Part shown: in pieces, positions 33,848 through 40,156 of the stretch
How the letters are laid out: the number at the start of each line of letters is the position of its first letter
How positions within the stretch are numbered: the stretch's first letter is position 1
Assembly (NCBI RefSeq): GCF_000960475.2
Contig: NZ_JZDQ02000051.1
Span: 1-40,156 of the forward strand
Direction: 5' to 3'
Source of the DNA: Nocardioides luteus
GTDB lineage: Bacteria; Actinomycetota; Actinomycetes; Propionibacteriales; Nocardioidaceae
Length of the DNA stretch: 40,156 bases
The notes under the pieces: generated by a model
What the model saw: only the letters and a program-made list of their open reading frames with translations
What the model was told of the DNA's origin: nothing
Databases searched by the model: none
Program-made: the position numbers and the translations under genes

Positions 33848-35304
33848 CCACGACCACCGAGACCGGCTACCTCACGGCACTCGAGCCCGGCAGCGGCATC
33901 CTGGTCGGCGGCCGGTGGCGTCCGGGCGCCGCCGGCGTCTTCGCGGTCGAGAACCCCGCGACCCGCGAGCACGTCGCCGACGTCGCCGACGGCACCCCCG
34001 AGGACGCGACCGCGGCCGTCGACGCGGCCACCGCGGCGCTCCCGGCGTGGTCGGCGCTGGCGCCGCGCACCCGCAGCGACCTGCTCAGCCGGGTCCGCGA
34101 CCTGATGCTGCGCGACGCCGACGAGCTGGCCGCCCTGATCGCGCTCGAGAACGGCAAGTCGCTCACCGACGCCCGCGGCGAGGTCGGCTACGCCGCCGAG
34201 TTCTTCCGCTGGTACGCCGAGGAGGCCGTGCGCCCGCACGGCGACTTCGGTCCGTCGCCGGCCGGCGGCACCCGCACCATCGTCACCCACAAGCCCGTCG
34301 GCGTGGCCGCCCTGGTGACGCCGTGGAACTTCCCGGCCGCGATGGCCACCCGCAAGATCGCGCCGGCCCTGGCAGCGGGCTGCACGGTTGTGCTCAAGCC
34401 GGCCTCCGAGACGCCGCTGACGGCGCTCGCGATCGCCCGGCTGATGGCCGAGGCGGGGGTGCCCGACGGCGTCGTCAACGTCGTCCCCGGCCTGGATGCC
34501 GCCGGCATCGTCAGCACCTGGCTGGCCGACCCGCGGGTCCGCAAGATCTCCTTCACCGGCTCGACCGGTGTCGGCCGGGTGCTGCTGCGCCAGGCGGCCG
34601 ACCGGGTCGTGAACACCTCGATGGAGCTCGGCGGCAACGCGCCGTTCGTGGTGACGTCCACCGCGGACGTCGAGGCCGCGGTCGAGGGCGCGATGGTCGC
34701 CAAGTTCCGCAACGGGGGACAGGCCTGCACCGCGGCCAACCGGCTCTACGTCCACGCCGACGTCGCTTCGGAGTTCACCAGGCGTCTCGGCGCCGCTGTG
34801 GAGGCGCTGAAGGTCGGTCCCGCCGACGAGGGCAGCGACATCGGCCCGCTCATCTCCGCGAAGGCGTACGCCACCGTCACCGGCCTCGTCGACGCCGCCG
34901 TGGCCGCGGGCGCCGTGATCGCCCACCGCGCCGAGGTGCCCGCCTCGGAGGGCTACTTCTACGCGCCGACGGTCCTCACCGGCGTACCGGCCGACTCGCC
35001 GCTGCTGCGCGAGGAGATCTTCGGCCCGGTGGCCCCGATCGTGGTCTGGGACGACACCGAGGAGCTGCTGGCGGCGGTCAACGACACCGAGTTCGGCCTG
35101 GCGGCGTACGTCTTCGGTGAGCTGGGTGAGGCGCTGCACGTGGCCGAGCGGATCGACGCCGGGATGGTGGGGGTCAACCGCGGCCTCGTCTCCGACCCGT
35201 CGGCGCCCTTCGGCGGCGTGAAGCAGAGCGGCATCGGGCGCGAGGGCGCGCGGGCCGGGCTGGAGGAGTACCTCGAGACGCAGTACCTCAGCGTCGCCTG
35301 GTGA
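33844..35304 (+). CDS. gabD: Succinate-semialdehyde dehydrogenase GabD
   Basis: 486 residues from GTG at 33844 overlapping the gabT stop. Aldehyde dehydrogenase motifs: VTPWNFPAAMATRKIAPALA (catalytic Asn), SFTGSTGVGR, the general base Glu in MELGGNAPF and the nucleophile Cys in GGQACTAANR; it ends PFGGVKQSGIGREG. It oxidises succinate semialdehyde to succinate, completing the GABA shunt. It may also accept 4-aminobutanal from the amine oxidase, which would close the pathway from putrescine. NADP is the usual cofactor. Confidence 0.93.
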   Translation: MTTTTETGYLTALEPGSGILVGGRWRPGAAGVFAVENPATREHVADVADGTPEDATAAVDAATAALPAWSALAPRTRSDLLSRVRDLMLRDADELAALIALENGKSLTDARGEVGYAAEFFRWYAEEAVRPHGDFGPSPAGGTRTIVTHKPVGVAALVTPWNFPAAMATRKIAPALAAGCTVVLKPASETPLTALAIARLMAEAGVPDGVVNVVPGLDAAGIVSTWLADPRVRKISFTGSTGVGRVLLRQAADRVVNTSMELGGNAPFVVTSTADVEAAVEGAMVAKFRNGGQACTAANRLYVHADVASEFTRRLGAAVEALKVGPADEGSDIGPLISAKAYATVTGLVDAAVAAGAVIAHRAEVPASEGYFYAPTVLTGVPADSPLLREEIFGPVAPIVVWDDTEELLAAVNDTEFGLAAYVFGELGEALHVAERIDAGMVGVNRGLVSDPSAPFGGVKQSGIGREGARAGLEEYLETQYLSVAW

Positions 35305-35306
35305 TC

Positions 35307-35336
35307 GGGCCCTGGTGATTGGCATCACCCAGGCCC
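35307..35336 (+). terminator. Terminator hairpin after gabD
   Basis: Two bases after the gabD stop, GGGCC...GGTGAT (35307-35319) pairs with ATCACC...GGCCC (35324-35336) over 5 plus 6 bases, with a two-base internal mismatch and loop TGGC. Placed as expected to end the gabTD transcript. Confidence 0.55.
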
Positions 35337-35359
35337 TATCCATGATGATGTGACCCAGG

Positions 35360-35382
35360 CCACCCGCACACCCTGCGGGTGG
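35360..35382 (+). terminator. Second hairpin in the gabD-ior gap
   Basis: Perfect 9-bp stem CCACCCGCA (35360-35368) and TGCGGGTGG (35374-35382) with a 5-base loop, followed by TTCC. It may be a second terminator, or part of the leader of the following gene if its promoter lies upstream. TGTGA-N6-CCACC at 35349-35364, a weak CRP-like match, overlaps its left arm. Confidence 0.5.
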
Positions 35383-35469
35383 TTCCTCGGGACAGCCTCA
35401 CCCCGGCGGTCCCGGCAAACGCTCCAGACGGACCACCAGTGCCGCCCGGCAGATTGAGGAGTCACCCCT

Positions 35470-38400
35470 ATGACCGCAGTGTTCGAGCCTGGGACATCGT
35501 TCGAGGCCTACGACCTGGCAGACCGCTACCGCGTCGGGGCAGGCCCCGTGCTGCTGACCGGGATCCAGGCGATCGCGCGGATGCTCGTCGAGCAGCGCGC
35601 CCTGGACCAGCGCCGCGGGCTGCGGACCGGCACCTTCATCTCCGGCTACCCGGGCAGCCCGCTCGGTGGTCTCGACCAGCTCCTGCTGGGCCTGCCGAAG
35701 GAGATGGCCGACGCCGACATCACCGTGGTGCCCGGCCTCAACGAGGAGCTCGCCGCGACCGCCGTGTGGGGCTCGCAGTCGGCGGTCACCCTCGACACCG
35801 AGCGCTACGACGGCGTGACCGGGGTCTGGTACGGCAAGGGTCCCGGCGTCGACCGTGCCCTGGACGCGATGCGGCACGCCAACATGTACGGCGCCCACCC
35901 CAGCGGCGGCATGCTGATGCTGGTCGGCGACGACCCGGCGGCGAAGTCCTCCACGGTCCCCGCGGTCTCCGAGCGCACCCTGGCCTCCCTCGGCATCCCG
36001 GTGCTCTTCCCGCGCAACGCCTCCGAGATCGTCGAGTACGGCATGGAGGGCATCGCCCTCTCCCGTGCCTCCGGCTGCGTGGTCGCGCTCAAGATCGTCG
36101 CCGACGTCGCCGACGGCGCCTGGGTGGTCAACCCGGAGATCGGCGTGCTCGACCCGGTGATGCCGAAGACCGAGTGGGAGGGCATGCCCTACACCTACGA
36201 GCCGACCAAGATCGAGCTCTTCCCCGACCGGATCGTCGGCGCCGAGGCCAAGCTCTACGGCCCCCGGATGAACGTCGTCAAGGCGTACGCCGCCGAGAAC
36301 AAGCTCAACCGGATCGAGGTCAAGGCGCCCGACGCCAAGGTCGGCATCGTCGCCTCCGGCTCCTGCTACGACTCGATGCGCCAGGGCCTGAAGGATCTCG
36401 GCCTGGACCACGACGAGCTGATGGCCGCCGGCATCCGGGTGCTGCGCCTGGGCATGATGTGGCCGGTCGAGCCGACCATCGTGCAGACCTTCGCCGAGGG
36501 GCTCGACGAGATCGTCGTCGTCGAGGACAAGACCTCCTTCATCGAGCAGGGCATCCGCGAGATCCTCTACGGCGAGCCCACCGCCCCGGTCATCATCGGC
36601 AAGAAGGACCGCGCCGGGGTCCCGCTGGTGCCGCTCGACGGCGAGCTGACCGCGGGCCGGCTCCTCGCGCCGCTGCGCCGTGCGCTGAAGGGCCACGCCG
36701 AGCTGAAGGCCGCTGGGCCCGCCCGGATCGACCTACCGCTGCGTCGACCTCGCGCACGCCGTACTTCTGCTCCGGCTGCCCGCACAACCGCTCCACCGCG
36801 CTCCCGGAGGGGAGCCTCGGCGGTGGCGGCATCGGCTGCCACACCCTGGTGACCGCCTCGCAGCGCGAGGACAGCGCGGTCGTCGGCATCACCCAGATGG
36901 GTGGCGAGGGCTCGCAGTGGATCGGCCAGGCGCCCTACAGTCACGCCGGCCACACCTTCCAGAACGTCGGTGACGGCACCTTCTTCCACTCCGCGCAGCT
37001 GGCCATCCAGGCGTGCGTCGCGGCAGGCGTGAACATCACCTACAAGCTGCTCCACAACGACGTCGTCGCGATGACCGGTGCCCAGAAGCGGCAGGGCGAG
37101 GTCGAGATGGCGCAGCTGACCCACAAGCTGATGAACGAGGGCGTCAAGGCGATCATCGTGGTCGCCGACGAGCCGAAGCGCTACCGTCGCGCCCACTTCC
37201 CCGCAGGCGTACGCCTCTGGCACCGCGACCGCCTCGACGAGGCCCAGCGGGACCTCCGTGAGATCGAGGGCGTCACCGTGCTGATCTACGACCAGCACTG
37301 CGCCGCCGACGCCCGCCGCCAGCGCAAGCGCGGCAAGCTCGAGCCCCGCAACACCCGGATCGTGATCAACGAGGCCGTCTGCGAGGGCTGCGGCGACTGC
37401 GGTGTGAAGTCCAACTGCCTCTCCGTCCAGCCGGTCGAGACCGAGCTGGGCCGCAAGACCCGCATCGACCAGACCTCCTGCAACACCGACTACACCTGCG
37501 TCGAGGGGGAGTGCCCCTCGTTCATGGCGATCGAGACCGACCCGACCGCGAAGAAGGCGAAGCGGTCGACGCCCGAGCCGCCGAGCGTGGCCGACCCGGG
37601 CTATGGCGAGCTGGAGCGGACCTACGGCGTCTTCATGGCCGGCATCGGCGGCACCGGCATCGTCACCGTCAACCAGGTGCTCGCGACGGCCGCGCTGCGC
37701 GCCGGCTTCGGCGTGGAGTCGCTCGACCAGGTCGGGATGAGCCAGAAGGCCGGTCCGGTGACCGCTCACCTGCGGTTCGGCCCGGGCGCGATCGAGCCCT
37801 CCAACCGGGTCACGCCGGGATCGGCCGACGCGCTGCTCGGCTTCGACCTGCTCACCCTGGCCGAGGGCAAGAACCTCGCCTACGGTGACCCGGCCCGCAC
37901 CCGTGCGGTCGTGTCGACGTCGAAGACGCCGACCGGCCCGATGGTCTACGACAAGGACATCGCCTACCCGGCCGACGACGAGCTGCTCGCCCGGGTGAAC
38001 GGTGCGGCGTCCTCGCTGCGCGCCTTCGACGCGCTCTCCGCCGCCGACACCCTCTTCGGCAACACCGCCGCGGCCAACTTCCTGCTGGTCGGCGCCGCCT
38101 ACCAGGCCGGCGCGCTCCCGATCCCGGCTGCCGCGATCGAGGAGGCCATCGGCATCAACGGCGTCGCGGTCAGCGCCAACGTGGCCGCGTTCCGCTGGGG
38201 ACGTGCCTCGGTGGCTGCGCCGGAGGAGTTCGCCAAGGTCACCGGCACCGCCACCGCCCCGGTCGAGGAGATCGTCGTCCCGGCCCTGGACGCTGCCACC
38301 TTCGACGGCGAGGTGCGCCGCCTCGCCGAGTTCCGTGCCCCGCAGCTGGTCGCCTTCCAGAACCAGCAGACCGCCCGGGCGTACGTGGAGACGGTCGACC

Positions 38401-38921
38401 GGATCTGGAACGCCGAGCGCGCGGTCACCGCGGACACCCGCTTCTCGGAGGCGGTCGCCCGCTACCTGTTCAAGCTCACCGCCTACAAGGACGAGTACGA
38501 GGTCGCCCGGCTGCTCACCGCACCGGCTGCCCTCGACGGTGTCCGTGCCGAGGTCCAGGGCAAGATCAGCTTCAAGCTCTCCCCGCCGGTGTTCGGGGCG
38601 TTCCTGAAGGGCCGCAAGATGACCTTCGGCCCGCGCTCCCACTTCATGCTCCGCCTCCTGGCGACCATGAAGTTCCTCCGCGGCACGGTCCTCGACCCGT
38701 TCGGTCGCGCCCACGTACGCCGCACCGAGCGCGCCCTCCTCGCGCACTACTCGGCGCTCGTCGACTCGCTCGCCGCGGAGCTCACCGAGGAGACGTACGC
38801 CCGGGCCGTCCGCCTCGCGGAGCTCCCGGACATGGTGCGCGGCTACGAGAACGTGAAGATGCGCAACGTCGAGGCCTACCGCGAGGCGCTCGCCGCCGAG
38901 GGGATCGACCTGACGGTCTAG
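35470..38921 (+). pseudogene. Indolepyruvate ferredoxin oxidoreductase (single-chain), split by a one-base frameshift
   Basis: From ATG at 35470 (GAGGAG upstream) the frame reads an intact N-terminal half: FISGYPGSPLGGLDQLL, GLNEELAATAVWGSQ and VGIVASGSCYDSMRQGL. Near 36741 homology leaves this frame, which then runs to a stop at 36850-36852. It resumes in the next frame at TPYFCSGCPHN and continues to 38921: TPP-binding GDGTFFHSAQLAIQ...LHNDVVAMTG, iron-sulfur cluster CEGCGDCGVKSNC, and the gamma-type MAGIGGTGIVTVNQVL...GMSQKAGPVTAHLRFGP. Adding one base near 36741 gives 1150 residues, the normal length for this enzyme, which converts aryl or other 2-oxo acids to acyl-CoA with ferredoxin. 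No slippery site explains the shift. It is a recent mutation or a sequencing error; flanking codon use is normal. Confidence 0.85.
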
Positions 38922-39409
38922 AGCACCCCGAACGCATCTGCCAGCCTCGACTGCGCCCCGGCGCTGTCGAGGCTGGCCTCTACCCGGCGGATGTTGCCGG
39001 CTGAGGGGTAGGCGAAGAGGCCCATCAGGACCACCGAGATGGCCCCGCCGATGATGTACGTCATCACCTGGCCCTCGGTGAGGATGAACGCGAGGGCGAG
39101 GGAGACGAGCGCGACCAGCTCGCTGAGCACGAGCCGGAGGATCAGCGACATCTGGTGCTTCTGCAGCGCCTCGCCCTTCGCCTCCTCCGGGCTCGTGCCC
39201 GTGGTGATCGGGGCGACCCGGAACCCGATCGTCGAGACGATCAGGGCGATCACCACACCGGCCGCGACCTGACCGCCGATGACGTACGTCGACGGCAGCC
39301 CGAGGTCGGCGTCGGGGACGCTCAGGTAGACGACCACCCCCAGCACCACGATCATGCTCATGAAGGCGAGCGCCAGCATCTGAGCCGAGCGCAGGGCGGG
39401 TGTGGGCAT
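38918..39409 (-). CDS. Small membrane protein of unknown function
   Basis: 163 residues with four hydrophobic stretches (about 10-30, 42-63, 92-112, 117-137) and a charged loop EEAKGEALQKHQMS between the second and third. I do not recognise a characterised family. The gene faces the ferredoxin oxidoreductase and their stop codons share CTAG (38918-38921). GGAGTCTCC on the minus strand before the ATG gives a modest ribosome site. Similar four-helix proteins are common in Actinobacteria as conserved hypotheticals; no function is assigned. Confidence 0.75.
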   Translation of the reverse strand: MPTPALRSAQMLALAFMSMIVVLGVVVYLSVPDADLGLPSTYVIGGQVAAGVVIALIVSTIGFRVAPITTGTSPEEAKGEALQKHQMSLILRLVLSELVALVSLALAFILTEGQVMTYIIGGAISVVLMGLFAYPSAGNIRRVEASLDSAGAQSRLADAFGVL

Positions 39410-39564
39410 CGGAGACTCCTCGTCGACGGGTGACTGGGACGCAACCTAGCGGACCGGCGGCCGGCGAAACTTCTTCCCACGTCGATGTCGAAGGAGAACG
39501 ATGTGATTCGACGCATCGGTGTCGGCCACCGACAAGCGGTTGGCCCCGAACTGAGGAGCAGACC

Positions 39565-39924
39565 ATGCCCCGTTTCATGGGTTTCGTGAGGATGGAAGAG
39601 GGAATCGGCGCGCCGCCGGAGGCCCTGTTCAAGGCGATGGACGACTACATCGGCAAGGAGGCGGGCGCTGGTCACTTCCTCGATGGTGGCGGTCTCTACG
39701 GCACCGAGGACGCGGTGAACTTCGTCGTGGAGAAGGGCCAGGTCACCCGTGTCGACGGACCGTACGCCGAGGCCAAGGAGGTCGTCGGCGGGTGGGCGCT
39801 GCTGCGCTACGACAGCCTGGACGAGGCGATCGCCGGGCAGCAGGAGTTCGCCCAGCTGCACGCGACGTACTGGCCGGAGTGCAAGGTCGTCGCCACCCTG
39901 CGCCAGATCTCCGAGGCATCCTAG
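39565..39924 (+). CDS. YCII-domain protein
   Basis: 119 residues from ATG at 39565, with TGAGGAG eight bases before it. MPRFMGFVRMEEGIGAPPEA, then FLDGGGLYGTEDA, VDGPYAEAKEVVGGWALLRYDSLDEAI is the YCII-related (DGPY-type) pattern: a small alpha/beta-barrel dimer with a conserved His/Asp pocket. Actinobacterial members often sit beside ECF sigma factors, but none is visible here. Biochemical role unknown. A strong hairpin follows at 39964. Confidence 0.85.
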   Translation: MPRFMGFVRMEEGIGAPPEALFKAMDDYIGKEAGAGHFLDGGGLYGTEDAVNFVVEKGQVTRVDGPYAEAKEVVGGWALLRYDSLDEAIAGQQEFAQLHATYWPECKVVATLRQISEAS

Positions 39925-39963
39925 GACCCTGGTGCCCGGTGGTACCCACGCCCGCCGACGACG

Positions 39964-40006
39964 TGTCCCCTGCCGCAAGCACCCGCGTGGGTCGCGACAG
40001 GGGACA
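39964..40006. terminator. Bidirectional terminator hairpin
   Basis: TGTCCCCTG (39964-39972) pairs with CAGGGGACA (39998-40006); inside, CACCC (39980-39984) pairs with GTGGG (39987-39991). It lies between two convergent genes, 39 bases after the YCII gene and 22 before the stop of the next, so it can end both transcripts. Confidence 0.7.
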
Positions 40007-40028
40007 TGGTCGTGAGCATCGCCGGCGC

Positions 40029-40156
40029 TCAGGCGAGCTTGTCGGCGACCTTGTTGAGGTTGCTCCGGAGCTTGGCGCGGTAGGCGTCGTGCTGCTCGGG
40101 CAGTCGGGCGTCGCAGAAGGCGGCGAGGTCGGGTCCGGTGACCTGGATGACGGTGT
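40029..40156 (-). CDS. Unknown protein, C-terminal end (gene cut by window edge)
   Basis: Minus-strand frame open from the window edge to TGA at 40029-40031. The 42 visible residues read TVIQVTGPDLAAFCDARLPE then a helical, Lys/Arg-rich end NLNKVADKLA. Codon use (third position G or C almost throughout) fits a real gene, and the bidirectional hairpin just beyond its stop supports it. No family is recognised from this short piece. Confidence 0.6.
   Translation of the reverse strand, partial: TVIQVTGPDLAAFCDARLPEQHDAYRAKLRSNLNKVADKLA

Noticed and set aside
36716..36745. Programmed -1 frameshift in the ferredoxin oxidoreductase gene
   Set aside because: No X-XXY-YYZ heptamer lies in the zero frame and no clear downstream stem was seen. 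A lost base explains the break more simply.
39485..39590. Short open frame starting at ATG 39485 before the YCII gene
   Set aside because: It overlaps the YCII start, has no ribosome site and shows no coding signature.
36567..39632. A 1021-codon open frame on the minus strand, and other long antisense frames such as 7299-9464, 2469-3842 and 4434-5981
   Set aside because: They mirror well-conserved genes on the other strand, have no recognisable domains, are low complexity (Arg, Gly, Asp, Val) and are expected in DNA with G or C at nearly every third codon position.

Overview
The window is about 40 kb of very GC-rich, gene-dense bacterial chromosome. It has GTG and TTG starts, many stop/start overlaps, ureABCFGD gene order without ureE, an unfused urtABCDE urea transporter, ROK, MarR and TetR regulators, and a single-chain indolepyruvate ferredoxin oxidoreductase. 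This fits an aerobic soil or water actinobacterium, most probably Nocardioidaceae (Nocardioides-like). That placement is inference from style and gene content, not from a marker gene. I see no rRNA, tRNA, CRISPR array, complete IS element or phage gene, and no gene-free stretch longer than 300 bases.

Layout. 1-285: 3' end of an HNH endonuclease gene. 299-721: a carboxymuconolactone-decarboxylase-like gene (-) behind a MerR-type promoter. 765-2392: an AmiC-like cytoplasmic binding protein (-) divergent from a MarR regulator (+). 2411-2459: a double GlnR-like box. 2520-12706 (+): urtABCDE, ureABCFGD and a luciferase-like flavin monooxygenase. 12723-14183 (-): a purine permease. 14233-19014 (-): GH92 alpha-mannosidase, old-yellow-enzyme reductase and ROK repressor, divergent from 19183-23583 (+): sugar ABC transporter (binding protein and two permeases) and an AGE-family sugar isomerase. 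23541-25045: an extradiol dioxygenase (-) and divergent MarR (+). 25046-26910 (-): GH29 alpha-L-fucosidase and TetR, divergent from 27056-30892 (+): APC permease, agmatinase-type ureohydrolase and flavin amine oxidase. Then a second-copy-type adenylate kinase (+), LysR (-), gabT-gabD (+), a frameshifted indolepyruvate ferredoxin oxidoreductase (+), a small membrane protein (-), a YCII-domain protein (+) and the 3' end of an unknown gene (-).

How the genes fit together. Most of the window is about gaining nitrogen and carbon from small organic compounds. Urea is imported by Urt and split by urease; the agmatinase-type enzyme would make more urea and putrescine; the amine oxidase, GabT and GabD can carry putrescine through GABA to succinate; the purine permease and the ferredoxin oxidoreductase add purine and amino-acid breakdown. 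The second theme is glycan use: a secreted alpha-mannosidase, a sugar ABC importer, a mannose-isomerase-like enzyme and a ROK regulator form a plausible alpha-mannoside pathway, with a cytoplasmic fucosidase nearby.

The most unusual points are: the AmiC/MarR pair next to a urea system, recalling the amide-responsive pair of Rhodococcus nitrile hydratase clusters; GlnR-like half-sites in 11-bp register before urtA; a palindrome-rich insertion coding the tail of UrtC; a histidine-rich tail at the C-terminus of UreG; strong hairpins placed exactly on the start codons of two genes; a TetR-fucosidase overlap beside a polyamine operon; and a one-base frameshift splitting the 1150-residue oxidoreductase.
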